NCBI GenBank assembly: GCA_016617855.1 | Contig: JAECUM010009835.1 | Span: forward strand, 34,566 to 98,565 | DNA length: 64,000 nt | Reading direction: 5' to 3' | Source of the DNA: Megalonaias nervosa | Taxonomy: Eukaryota; Mollusca; Bivalvia; Unionida; Unionidae | In this document: piece by piece, positions 22,140 to 34,313 of the stretch | Position numbering within the stretch: position 1 is the first letter of the stretch | Layout: the number at the start of each line of letters is the position of its first letter | Notes under the pieces: model-generated | Told to the model about the DNA's origin: nothing | What the model saw: the letters and a program-made list of their open reading frames with translations, nothing else | Databases searched by the model: none | Translations under genes and position numbers: made by a program

Positions 22140-24000
22140 ATAGATTTCAGCTGGAATCTGCTTTCTGTAAGCACAGAAGAAATTAAATGTAGCCCTTGCA
22201 TTAAATTTTTTTCTACATTTGCAATACCTTTGGTACACCTGTGTGTCTTCTCCCTTGAAAAAGTACTCCCAAGGTAACTTTTAAAAATTTAGAATTCTTC
22301 CTATATCCACAAATTGTACTGTACCTAAGTACCTCAAACAAAGTACATCTATTCTACCTTCAAAGTTTTAGAGCTAAGAAATGTATACCCCAATAATATA
22401 AGAAACATACATATTTTTCTGATATCAGAATCCACTAAATCCCGAAAGGGGTGGGGTAATCCCGAGCTAACAAAACCTGAGAGATCTAGCAAACACCAAT
22501 ACCAGAACACACATGTATGTTGCTATTCTTACATAAAAATTAAACTAAAATGTTGAAATTTAAAATACAATTTAAAGTTTTCCCTACTGATCATGCCAGT
22601 CTGGTACATTTGCTTTATTCATTCATTTTCTGGAGGTGGTGCTTGTTCCTGATTCAAAACAGTTAATGTATACAATCTCAGAAGAGAGCTAAGTTAAAGG
22701 ATCTGTTAAGAAACAACCACTTGTATAAAATCTTTCATATCATACCTGTCATTTCCAAGAAAAATGCAACTATTCTGGTTGGTAGGTAATTACATAAAAA
22801 ATACATTGATCCTAAACTGTATTTTGATTGATATGCATAGAAGATTCTATGTACACTGGTTTGTGTTCATTAATTCCATCACTGAGTGAATAAGATGCAT
22901 TAGGGCAAAAGAAAACATTTCTTATTTTTGGAAAACTTCTCTCTTCTGTGCAACTTGAGAAATGAACTGGACTGCATGTTTTCAGCTAATACACACACAC
23001 GGTACATAAAGCAGACATATCTCTTTTGGGTGTGACCCAGAAAAAGGATTAGCATAAAATGATATGGCATCAATGCTGCATGAAAACCTCGTGTTGATAT
23101 ATGAAAATTACCACATTCATACACCTCATTCAATAATGCTGTACACACATTGTTATCTAAGAATATCCCTTTCAAAATGTTTAAGTATCTCATCTACTTC
23201 TAATATACCTCTGGTGTACCTGAAAAGTACATTCTTTAAAATAAACATTCCTGTTCCTCTTGAAATGAACTTGATTCATTTTTATGTCATTTTCACTTTC
23301 ACCTTCCTTGGATAATTTGGCTTAAAGCGTCTTTGATATAATATATATTTCGGTAGTCCACATTTTGTAAAATAAACCTTGCTTTCCTCATTACATAAAG
23401 CCACTGTAGGATATGCTAAATTCCTGAATGAAAAAAGTGTTCTTCTTGTCATCCTGTTTCTTTAAATGTTCACTAAACATTGATTTGATATAGTGAAATG
23501 ATTGAAAACTATGTTTATCATTATATTCTGCCAAACAGGCACACCCCAAGCATGGCAATAATGAGGAGGGTGCATCTATTTCAAAACCCAAACAACATAG
23601 ATAATATGTTTTCTCTAACTCATTTTCTTTTAACTGCTCTATAAACTGTCAGTATTTTACAAATTTCCAAAGTAACCTGACCTGGTGCATGAGGAGTTAA
23701 CATTTACAAGTACCAATAAATGATTAAAAAGAAAGTCATACACATGTACAAGTACTGAATATTTCTTGTCCATCCTTATGAAAATTACACTTGTCATCAT
23801 CAATGAAATGGATTTTTGTAAAAAATTTGTTTGGTATACTAAATCCATGCATAAATCTAAAACGAAAACAAATTTCTTTATTTTCATGGTGTGATGTTTA
23901 GTCAAAATGAATTTTTTTTCCCACTTTTATCATTAACATTAAAGAACATAAGTCCAAACTTTATTATGACACCTCCCCCTTGCTACAACAAAGTCCATAA
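22140..24000. other. No gene seen
   Basis: AT-rich DNA. Several frames of 60-97 codons on both strands are Phe/Leu/Ile/Ser-rich, overlap one another and lack splice-site support. Confidence 0.45.
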
Positions 24001-24004
24001 CAGA

Positions 24005-24790
24005 TGTGTTTGTCATGTACAGAACTGCATTATAGTTAGAGAACAGTATTATCTACAAAACTGCATTATAATGAGAGAACAGTATTATGTACAAAACTGC
24101 ATTACAGTGCAACATTATTATGTACAGAACTGCGTCATAGTGAGAGAATAGTATTATGTACAGAATTGTACTATAGTATGACAACATTATGTACAGAACT
24201 GCATTATAGTGAGAGAACAGTATTATGTACAGAACTGCATTATAGTGAGAGAATAGTATTATGTACAGAATTGCATCATAGTGAGAAAACAGTATTATGT
24301 ACAAAACTGCAGTATAGTGAGAGACCAGTATTATCTACAAAACTGTATTATAGTGAGAGAACAGTATTATCTACAGAACTGCATTGCAGTACAACATTAT
24401 GTACTAAACTGCATTATAATGAGAGAACAGTATTATGTACAAAACTTCACTACATTACGACATTATGTACAAAACTGCATTATAGTGAGAGAACAGTATT
24501 ATCTACAAAACTGCATTATAGTGAGAGAACAGTATTATATACAGAACTGCATTATATTGAAAGAACAATATTATATACAGAACTGCATTATATTGAAAGA
24601 ACAGTATTATATACAGAACTGCATTATATTGAAAGAACAGTATTATATACAGAACAACATTATATTGAAAGAACAGTATTATATACAGAACTGCATTACA
24701 GGGCGACAACATTATTATGTACAGAACTGCATTATAGTGAGAGAACAGTATTATGTACAGAACTGCATTACAGCGAGAGAACAGTAATTT
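24005..24790. repeat. Minisatellite, 36-bp unit, ~21 copies
   Basis: The unit is ACTGCATTATAGTGAGAGAA then CAGTATTATGTACAGA (36 bp), with shorter units lacking GAGAGAACAG at about 24110, 24180, 24390 and 24460. A sub-block of units carrying ATTGAAAG at 24550-24670 is nearly identical, so it probably amplified last. Since 36 is a multiple of three, frames of up to 225 codons with a 12-residue repeat run along both strands; these are artefacts of the array. Confidence 0.95.
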
Positions 24791-24844
24791 ATTCAAAATT
24801 GACCTTATGCCGGAAGATATACTGCTCTGCCTACCAAATCTAGT

Positions 24845-26155
24845 GACATAACGACATGTTAACCTCCGATAAACATTCAGCTTTTGGCAAAGAAATATGC
24901 TTCAACTTCAGTGATATGTTTATTAAAAATGATTGCTATTATTCTTACAAATGTAAAACTGCCCAAGTTGAACGCATTATACAGCAGTAGTCAATATTTA
25001 TACTTGTATTACAATATCACATGATAATAACCTATGTGTTTTATTTCAGTAAATCATGAAAATCAATTTTAAGCACTTGAAAACATATTGCTGTAAATGG
25101 AAATTCACTCCAAAAGATGTCAATGTATTTTAGTATACTGTCCTATCATATTCATTTTAACTGATTTTTGCTTATGCTGTTGAGGTAAAAGAATTTTTAA
25201 AATATTTTAAAAATCGTAAATAGTTACTGTTTAGAAGTATACTGTTTTATTATATGCTCATTTTTTTCTCTGTTAACTTTACATTGTCAGAATCGTGCAA
25301 TATTTTCCGATATTGTACTCGTGTGCTCAATTCATATTGCATTCACGTAAATAAAGGAACTGCTTTCTATTGTAAACAAACAATTTGTTTCTGAATGAAA
25401 GGTAAAAACATGCTAAATATATGGGAAGAAAAAATATACGAAACCTCTGTATTTGTATTTCTTCATTATTAACTGCACTTTTCATCCACCACCCCGCCTT
25501 CAGCTCAACAATTGAAAATAAAGAGTCAATGAAATGTTTGAAAGATTGAGACAATGAAATATTTTTGGAAGAAAAACATTAAAGAGTACATTTTCGAACC
25601 ATCATTTTATGGAGCTCAAGTGCTTCGAAAAAATACTCACAACAAAACCTGAAATTAAGGGGTTCTCAACCCATGTTCTAGACACACTCATTTTTTTTTT
25701 AATTTTTAAATTTATATTTTCTTTCTTTTATCTTCAAATTATAGATGGGACTTGATTTTCTACATCCTTTTCTTTAAAATACAAAAACAACATAATTAAT
25801 ATCAATTGTGTCCTTGTTCAGCAGATAGTATAGGCAACCATAATTTTTATCCATCCAAGTTTCATCTAGGGTTAAGTAAAGGAATAAATCTAATTACTTC
25901 ATTTACACAATATGGATATCGAGATCTGGATATCAACTGTTAGAATTTCAAACTCCTATTGACTTCTTATCATCATTACTGATAGAAAAATGGATAAACG
26001 ATTGCAAATTTTTACAAATATTTGTGATAAGCAATTTATTATCACCACAGTCAGCTTGTCGGAAGAAAATAGCTGACATAAACGATGCATGGAGGTATGT
26101 CTAAGTTATGCTTGCTGATTGGTTAATCTAACAACGTGATTGACAGTGGTGATAG
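24845..26155. other. No gene seen; separates two parts of the 36-bp array
   Basis: AT-rich DNA between the main 36-bp array and its outlying copies. No transposon ends were identified, so whether it is an insertion or the spacer of two independent expansions is open. Confidence 0.4.
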
Positions 26156-26157
26156 GT

Positions 26158-26300
26158 CAACTGCATTATAGTGAGAAGACAATATTATGTACAGAACTAC
26201 ATCATAATGAGGGAACAGGAATATATACAGAATTTCATTACAGTATGAGGACATTATTAAGTACAGAACTGCATTATAGTGAGAAATGTCTTATGTACTG
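26158..26300. repeat. Outlying copies of the 36-bp minisatellite
   Basis: About four degraded units (ACTGCATTATAGTGAGAA, ATTATGTACAGAACT) in the same orientation as the main array, about 1.37 kb beyond its end. Confidence 0.85.
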
Positions 26301-26929
26301 AACCACTGTATAATGGGACTGATTGAAATTTGACAAATAATGTTTTAAATAGGAAACAAAGATATAACACTAATCATCATTTTTCTTTCAACCCCATTTT
26401 TTCATACATTGGTTAAATTTTGACAATGGAGTCCACAGTGGCACCATGTTATATCTGTAATTGTGTTACAATGAAGTGTATTATAAAAGCTCTCGCTGGT
26501 AAATTTACCAGTTTCCCTCAATTTTGATTTTTTCAAATTTAAATATGAGTGCCTTGAATTTTCCAAAGTTTCACATCAAAACTTTATTTTGCCACAGATC
26601 ATCTTCATTTAACAAACTGTCACCTTATCCAAGAAAATTTTTATATAATGAATAAATGATTGTAAATGAATCATATTTAGGCCTCCATCTCTATCAGTTA
26701 CCACCCCAAATAACCTGAAAAAATAATGTGTACAATTCATTTTCTATATATGTTGTAGCATTTGGTTACACTGACAGCAGATAAATAAATCTTCACAAAA
26801 TCAATAATTTTTATCAAAAGTAATTTGTTTCACAACTGGTAAATATCTTCCACCCCAGCAACTCATAAGCTTGATCACTTCTTTGAACATCTTTACATAA
26901 TTAATCTCCACCATGTTATCCAAGAAAAG

Positions 26930-28170
26930 TGTATCCCTAGTAATCATAAAGCAGACACTGACCAGATACTATGAGTATAATTAAGCAAACTGAATTTAAA
27001 GAACCGTGTTTTAATCTTAATGTAGATACTGACCAGATACTCCGAGTACAATTCGAATTTGTGCATTCCAAGTAATCATAATGTAGACACTGACCAGATA
27101 TTCTGAGTACATTTCAAATTTGTGCATTCCAAGTAATCATAATGTAGAGACTTGACCAGATACTCATGAGTACAATTCGAATCTGTGCATTCCTAGTAAT
27201 CATAATGTAGAGACTGACCAGATACTCATGAGTACAATTCAAATCTGTGCATTCCAAGTAATCATAATGTAGAGACTGACCAGATACTCATGAGTACAAT
27301 TCGAATTTGTGCATTCCAAGTAATCATAATGTAGAGACTGACCAGATACTCATGAGTACAATTCGAATCTGTGCATTCCTAGTAATCATATTGTTGTTAT
27401 TGTTGTTGTTGTTATAGGGTTTAACGCCATTTTTCAGCACAAGATAGGCTATACATGGCGGCCAGTATTAATGGTGGAGGAAGAACCCGGGAGAACCCGG
27501 AAAGAACCACCGAACCCACGAGAAGCTACTGGCAAGCTTTCTCACATAACCACATTGGCCGAGCCCGAGACTCGAACCCACGCAGACAGAGGTGAGATGG
27601 CAGTGATCCGTAACGGAGAGCACTTTAGACCACTCGGCCACTCGGGGCCCCTAATCATAATGTAGAGACTGACCAGATACTCATGAGTACAATTCGAATC
27701 TGTGCATTCCTAGTAATCATAATGTAGAGACTGACCAGATATTCTGAGTACAATTTGAATCTGTGCATTCCAAGTAATCATAATGTAGAGACTGACCAGA
27801 TACTCCGAGTACAATTCGAATTTGTGCATTCCAAGTAATCATAATGTAGAGATTGACCAGATACTCATGAGTACAATTCGAATCTGTGCATTCCAAGTAA
27901 TCATAATGTAGAGACTGACCAGATACTCATGAGTACAATTCGAATTTGTGCATTCCAAGTAATCATAATGTAGAGACTAACCAGATATTCTGAGTGCAAT
28001 TCGAATTTGTGCATTCCAAGTAATCATAATGTAGAGACTGACCAGATACTCATGAGTACAATTCGAATCTGTGCATTCCTAGTAATCATAATGTAGAGAC
28101 TGACCAGATATTCTAGAGTACAATTCAAATCTGTGCATTCCTAGTAATCATAATGTAGAGACTGACCAAG
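26930..28170. repeat. Minisatellite, 62-bp unit, ~16 copies, split by a SINE
   Basis: The unit is TAGTAATCATAATGTAGAGA, CTGACCAGATACTCATGAGT, ACAATTCGAATCTGTGCATT, CC (62 bp). Variants with ATTCTGAGT in place of ACTCATGAGT are interspersed. A V-type SINE at 27391-27651 interrupts one unit. Confidence 0.95.
27391..27651 (-). mobile_element. V-type tRNA-derived SINE, full length
   Basis: This is the same family as the element at 21604, on the opposite strand. It reads from GGGGCCCCGAGTGGCCGAG at its right end to an (AAC)n tail at its left end. A perfect target duplication, TAATCATA (27383-27390 and 27652-27659), matches the minisatellite unit it entered. Pol III boxes and the core are well preserved. 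Confidence 0.92.
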
Positions 28171-28199
28171 ATATAATGATTACTGAACATATTTTATAT

Positions 28200-28830
28200 C
28201 ATTTGATAATTCTGTATCTTCTAACCAGATGAATTTTTTTTAAATTTCAATACCGTACAGTGTAAACCTTAGACTGTGGCCATTGTGCACCTAAATGACA
28301 GTAGCAAACAATTCAACCATAGAAACGCACTGCTTGCATACTGAACTAAAACTAAATTCCATTTCATTTTTAAGCAATACACACAATATTTTCACTCTTT
28401 TCAGATCGATGGCAAGACATTCAATGCCTATTATAAATAAACACAAAACAAAGGGTCTCCTGGTCAATATACTCTCTCTACATTTGACATGAAGATAGAT
28501 GACCATTAGTGATAACTCTGCTTTTGGACTTGCTCAAAAATATTCTGAACCACTGACACAAGGAGTCTTGTAAACTAAAGGATTTTAAATCATTTTCCAA
28601 AACTTCAACTGTTAAAATTGTTCAAAATCTATCAAGAAGACTAGTTTCATTAACTCTCTCAAGATACTGCATTTATTTTATACTATTGTCACCAATAAAT
28701 CGCCCTTCATAAAACCTTTTATCAATAACAATTATCATGATGACATCATAAAACACCTTGAGGCATACAGTGCCATCCTTAGTGCTTATAGCACAACACT
28801 TTTATGGGTTGCTTGAAAAAAATATATATA
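28200..28830. other. No gene seen
   Basis: Two opposite-strand frames of 65-71 codons at 28291-28506 overlap fully, and neither has splice context or recognised domains. Confidence 0.45.
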
Positions 28831-28832
28831 TA

Positions 28833-28951
28833 TTTGTTCACTGGTAAGTCAGATTCAAGTGTAAACTGCTAGACCAAGACCTGCCATCACATTAATGTAC
28901 TGGCAGGTCTGGGTCTTTGTTGTTTGCACTTGAAACCAACTTATATGTGAA
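28833..28951. mobile_element. Hairpin MITE, copy 3 (shorter)
   Basis: The left end TTCACTGGTAAGTCAGATTC and the right end, read on the minus strand, TTCACATATAAGTTGGTTTC pair across the element. An internal CCTGCCATCAC and GGCAGGTCTGGG pair follows. TA dinucleotides lie at both ends. At about 119 bp it is shorter than copies 2 and 4. Confidence 0.65.
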
Positions 28952-29174
28952 TATAGATCCTATTATTAACCATCCTGATGCCACTGACAGCATTATAAAC
29001 TTACTCCTTTTACATCAATGTCAGGTCCCTAATAATGAACCGATGAACTGCAATCAATAATTGATTGGTAACCAAAGTAGTTTTTATCTATTTCAGTGAA
29101 AGCAAATTGGTGTGTTCTAGAACGCTAAAAATAATCCTAAAATCAGACCATTCAAATGTAGAAATTACATTCCC

Positions 29175-29445
29175 TCTAGTCAGCCTTGAGTCTTTCTAAA
29201 TAACATTCATGAGTTATATTCCCTGTAGACAGCCTGGAGTCTTTCTAAATAACATTCATGAGTTATATTCCCTGTAGACAGCCTGGAGTCTTTCTAAATA
29301 ACATTCATGAGTTATATTCCCTGTAGACAACCTTGAGTCTTTCTAAATAACATTCATGAGTAATTTTCCCTGTAGACAGCCTTGAGTCTTTCTAAATAAC
29401 ATTCATGAGTTATATTCCCTGTCGACAGCCTGGAGTCTTTCTAAT
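29175..29445. repeat. Minisatellite, 49-bp unit, 5-6 copies
   Basis: The unit is AGTTATATTCCCTGTAGACA, GCCTGGAGTCTTTCTAAATA, ACATTCATG, with single-base variants (CTTGAG, CAACC, GTCGACAG). High identity between copies. Confidence 0.93.
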
Positions 29446-29508
29446 ATAGATGCCACAATCTAACCCATACAATTCTATCATCACCAGTGCATTACACGTT
29501 CATGCATA

Positions 29509-29555
29509 GTTATTGTTGTTGCTGATGTAGGGTTTAACACCATTTTTCATTCAAA
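29509..29555 (-). mobile_element. V-type SINE 3' fragment
   Basis: TTGTTGTTGCTGATGTAGGG then TTTAACACCATTTTTCA matches the (AAC)n-tail end of the V-type SINE on the minus strand; the rest of the element is absent. Confidence 0.7.
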
Positions 29556-29559
29556 AGCT

Positions 29560-30855
29560 AAAAAACATGTGTTACTTCAGAACAGATGAAATATTCAGAC
29601 ACAATTCCTGATACCAATATTGATTAGAAAGACACTGTTTATTATTCAAATCCACTTTGTAAATCAAACTCCATTAACCTCAGGCTACAAATGCAAGTCA
29701 AAAAATGTAAGTTCTAATGTTATGCAAATGCAAATATAGTGAAAGTTTCAGATGGAATAATGTATATTTCACATGTCTTAAATAATTAATGTCATTTATG
29801 CATAATATGAATCTGTGGTAAAGTGAACAAATGGCAATATGGTTTATCCATGATTTACTACAACACTGTATTGAAAAATATTCCTGTACCATAACTGAGT
29901 TACTATATTAGATATAATACACAAATATGCCTTAATAAATGTACACTCTTCTTTTTTGTCAAAACTTGCAAAAACTTATCTACTGCCAACCACACATCTT
30001 GATCTCAATATGTCTAAAGTATGGGAGGAAAATGGCACCTAAAACCTACCTATAACTTCATTTTATTCATGAAACTTGCCATCATTTATCTTTAGCATCT
30101 CAGCTACCACTTAACTTTGCTGGTTTAACCACTCTCAAAATTCTGTATTGCACGTTTTAAGCACCAGGACTATATTGGTAGAGAAAATGAACCTCCTTGG
30201 TGGAGAGCTAAGAACATACGTAATGAGAGCTAACTCTTCTAGCTTGTACATACACATAATAGCAGCACACATTGACTTTCTTTAAATAGGTTAAGACCAA
30301 CACCATCACTTTATATATTTGCCAATTGACATTTCACTAAAATCTTAAGTAACCAATGTGTTGAAATTAGGGATTCATTAACATTAAGGATTCACTAAAA
30401 TTAAGGATTCACTAAAATTAACGATGATATATGAGTTACAGCATATTACTAATAATTTACATACCTGCCATGTCACAGAATAAGAGACACAAAACTCAAG
30501 GTCAGACTGCCATATCCGCAAACATGTTTATGTCCTGTCAAAACAAATTCCCCATATTGAATTTATGAAAAAATTTCAAGGGAAGGAATACATTTGCATA
30601 CACAATAACTGGTGGTGGAGTTTGTATGTGTGTTTGGGAGGGACCTAAAAAAATTCTTTATAGCTTTTCTTTAATTAAGTATGGTAGAGTCACAACATAC
30701 AGTCAGCATTAAAGAAAGTAAGCAGATGGGAACTGACATTATTTTAAGGACACACTGTTCAACATCTACCCAGCAAAGGCATGCACACCAAAGGAAACAA
30801 ACTTTGCATAATCATTACTGGGCTATATTTAACTGAAATGAATCCAATATACAAT
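29560..30855. other. No gene seen; one ACATACCTGCCATG end
   Basis: AT-rich DNA. A possible single transposon end occurs near 30463, and three short copies of GGATTCACTAAAATTAA lie at 30370-30425. No gene was supported. Confidence 0.45.
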
Positions 30856-30860
30856 ATATA

Positions 30861-31059
30861 CTCACTGGTAAGTCAGGTCAAACTGCAAACAATACAGACC
30901 TTAATCAGTCAGTGCATAATGTGCTGGCAGATCAGAGCCTATATTGTTTACTCTACTGATTACTCCTAACAAACTGCATAAACACAGATCTGCCAGGATA
31001 TGGTGCAACAACACATGTTGGTCTATGAAGTCAGCAGTTGGACTCAACTTGTAAGCAAG
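30861..31059. mobile_element. Hairpin MITE, copy 4
   Basis: The left end CTCACTGGTAAGTCAGGTCA and the right end, read on the minus strand, CTTGCTTACAAGTTGAGTCC pair, followed in each arm by AACTGC. TA flanks both sides (30859-30860, 31060-31061). The interior shares CTCCTAACAAACTGCA-like text with copy 1. Confidence 0.72.
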
Positions 31060-31349
31060 TATATACAGTACCTTAGCAATAAAATTGCCCCAATTTAGCG
31101 AAATCAAAGATCAATATTTCCCTAAAATATCTGGCTCATGTCTACACCTGATCACCTAAGAAAAAAAATCTCTATTATCAACAGGGTGAAATTTTCCCAA
31201 ACTGGCTCCTCTGTAACCTGGCTTCCTCAACTAATTGGTAACTGGGCATATTCTAAAAACATCAACCATTTTTATAATGGCTATCTCTACAAAACTGCCA
31301 AAATAATTTGGTCCCAACAGTGTCTGGATCAGGCAAATTTTAGTGAAGT

Positions 31350-31409
<60 letters not shown>
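31350..31409. repeat. (GT)n(GA)n microsatellite
   Basis: An uninterrupted GT run passes directly into a GA run; the same compound form as 8830-8888. Confidence 0.95.
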
Positions 31410-31411
<2 letters not shown>

Positions 31412-31769
31412 AATTTGAATATTGTATATGAAACACACATCAGGTGTGATCAAAAGAGAAAATAGCAAGGTCCTAAATTATTGATCTAGGCTGTTTTGAT
31501 ACAATCAGGGTCTTGATAAATGATCATATATCCATATCAATTGCTGGATTATTTACTTGTGACAATGTTTCCCTGCAATAAATATGCCAGTTTACATTTT
31601 TACCTGGCATTTTACAGCTAGTCATTAACTAGCTTATTTGTGGTGATTCTGGCAGGTGAAATAATGCAGGTATACACACCTGTATAACTTCCCATTTCTT
31701 CTCCACCTACCCCCTCCTTAACCCAGATATTTTAAGGGTACAATATCTTACAGGTAAGGCTCTCTAATC

Positions 31770-31771
31770 GG

Positions 31772-31802
<31 letters not shown>
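31770..31802. repeat. Poly(A) tract, ~32 bp
   Basis: A pure A run after CTAATCGG. It could be the tail of a retroposed sequence on the plus strand, but the upstream sequence matches no element I recognise and no target duplication is evident. Confidence 0.8.
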
Positions 31803-31807
<5 letters not shown>

Positions 31808-33450
31808 AAAAAATTATTAAGGAACTGACAGTATTTTAATGTTCTGTGTAAATATCTTAGTTAAGATGTGTAATTAATCCTATTGCCATTTCTTTATAGA
31901 CAGCAAACAAGTGTAAATGACACCCATTCAAGGTGAGCCGTGTAATGGTTGTTTACAAATGGCCTCCTAAGCAACACTGAATAACCTGTATGCAACCATA
32001 CATGTAAATTAATACATCCCTATGCAGCTACCTGTTAAGAATGATAATCCTGTAAACACCCTCCTGCAAATACTTAATCAATTAATAAAAGGCAAAAAGT
32101 ACCAAAAACTGCCCCCTTACCTTCATAACTGTTGCTTTTCATTGCTGGTAATGTCTACATTGAGCATAACTGGCAACGAGGCTAATATCCGATGTGACTC
32201 GCAACAGGTAGATCTAACAGCAGTAAATGCCTGACAATAGTGTTCACAGGCCGTGAAGAGCTCCTGCCTGATATTAGTACTCAGCTATCAGCTTTGGCAT
32301 ACATTGGTCTCAAGCCGATCTATTATAGCGTCTGCCTTACCCTTGGAGACTAAAGTTATTTCCAGTGTATTGAATCAAACTGTCAAAGGGCAGATAAAAT
32401 AACTATAGTACAATTCTGATACTGTAATGATTCTAAGTATACAGTCTACAACAATGTACAGACTGAGAAATTAAATTACATATGATAAACTACCTGAATG
32501 AAACTGAATGAGATTCAACTGAAAAAATTACAAAAAAATATTTTGTTAAATCAAATTATAACAAATTAAATGGATTAAAATTAAACAAAATTTATGTGAA
32601 CCTAAAGGACATTAAATACATTACATGTACTTGCATTAAAGTTTACATTTGTGTGTACTGAAGGATCAAAATCTCGTATCAGGTTGCACTGAAAATTACT
32701 GCAAGGTGTATAAAGATATGTGTTGATTTAAAACAATGTTCATCTTGGCTTTGATATTCTTAGTTTGAGCTAATTACAACATTTATATGCCACCTATTTT
32801 AATGTGTAATAATTGAACATTAACATATATAGGCACTTATCATTCTAAATTAGTAACATTTAAACTACAGTATATCAACTTGAAACAAAAAAAACCAATG
32901 AACCTTTATACAGTTTGTAATATCTACTGTAGTAGATTTACCCCTCTGAATGCCAGAAGCCTTTTTTTTTATGTACATTTCTCCCTTCTGAGGAGAAAAT
33001 AAAAATGAATACATTGTATCTTATACTAAATATCTTGTTCATAACTGGTAATTTTGGGTAGGAGTTGGTTTCCTTGCCTAAAGAAAGTCTGCTGACTTAA
33101 TTTTGTACAGTCATATTTCAAAGCTTTTCTCATTGGCAGAATTTGTCTTATTTATGAGTTAGAGTAATTCAAGTTGAAATCATAACAAAAGCTACAACAC
33201 AAAAAATATCAGATGAATTAATCTCTTTGGTTAATTTTCTGCTTAGAAAACTCAAATAACAGTTAATATCTGCTGAAAAATGTACTTTTGTCCTCCAGCA
33301 CAGCGATAAAGGGAGATAATACCAGCAGACTGAAATAGTTCCTTCTTGTTTGTTTTTATTTTGGGGCATTGCTATACTCCTCACAGTGGGCTATCTCCCT
33401 TTGGACGGAAATACCACTGCCACAACATTGTGAACTTGGTAATAAAATGA
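31803..33450. other. No gene seen; slightly GC-richer patch at 32140-32370
   Basis: The patch contains a 70-codon plus-strand frame (32022-32234) with a weak donor-like CAACAG|GTAGAT but no convincing acceptor. It could be a conserved non-coding segment or a non-coding exon; the sequence alone does not decide. Confidence 0.35.
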
Positions 33451-33452
33451 CA

Positions 33453-33546
33453 CCTGGAGAAAACTGTATGTGTTAATAGCTGTATCACACTCAATTCATA
33501 TTACAGTATGTGTTAATAGCTGTATCACACTCAATTCGTATTACAT
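33453..33546. repeat. Two-copy tandem repeat, ~47 bp
   Basis: GTATGTGTTAATAGCTGTAT then CACACTCAATTCATATTACA occurs twice in succession with one base difference (TTCATA/TTCGTA). Confidence 0.85.
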
Positions 33547-33932
33547 CTTCTGCAATCTTTCCTATACACTGGCATTAGTACAGGATGTTCAGATATTACC
33601 TAATAATTAGGAGAAAAAAAGAAAGGTCAGGAATTTGTTAATTGCAGAGATGGGGCATGGGACTGAAGATGTTATAATATATCATGCTGCACATATCACA
33701 ATATACCTGAGCAACCATATATAGTCTGCTTTTTTATCCTTTGTTTTAATTTAATATCAGTCTATGATGGAGAAGGAAGGTAGGATGAAGCCAGTGTACT
33801 CATGTACTGATGTGCAGAGATGATGGACTAAGGTTAATATGACCCAGAGGTTGAAACAGCCTTGTGGCAATGATATATTTTGAAAAGTATGAGCTGTGAG
33901 AAACATGGGGCATTGCAAGTCTAAAGTTTCTA

Positions 33933-33933
33933 C

Positions 33934-33992
<59 letters not shown>

Positions 33993-34306
33993 AGGCTTTT
34001 TAACATAGCTTTAACAATATTTCAGTCATATCGCTAGAATGTCTGCAGTGTGGCAGTTCATAGTGATGTTTAGCACTGGGACATCATGTTGCAGACATAT
34101 AGCTACAAGTCCCACCCAGTCACATTATCCTCACACCAGGCTGACCAGTTCTAACACCAACCTTTTAGTACTGAGTACCAAACAAGGCAGCTGCAAGTAC
34201 CATTTTTATAAGTCTTTGGTATGACTGACAGCTGGGGTTCAAATCTACGACCTCCCACATCTGAGGGAGACACTCTAACTCAACTTGGGCCACTGGAGTG
34301 GTTCAT
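33933..34306 (-). mobile_element. tRNA-derived SINE with (AC)n tail, copy 2
   Basis: On the minus strand it runs from a degraded tRNA-like head near 34300 through the shared core (GTCCCACCCAGTCACATTAT on the plus strand) to an (AC)n tail at 33937-33989. Target duplication GTTTCTA lies at 33926-33932 and 34307-34313. Head and core carry many substitutions, so it is older than the copy at 47223. Confidence 0.85.
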
Positions 34307-34313
34307 GTTTCTA

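Noticed and set aside
24166..24843. 225-codon plus-strand frame and 168-codon companion
   Set aside because: Product of a 36-bp minisatellite that is open in several frames on both strands.
27471..27665. 64-codon plus-strand frame
   Set aside because: Lies wholly in the antisense of a V-type SINE; its Pro/Arg/Thr composition comes from the SINE core.
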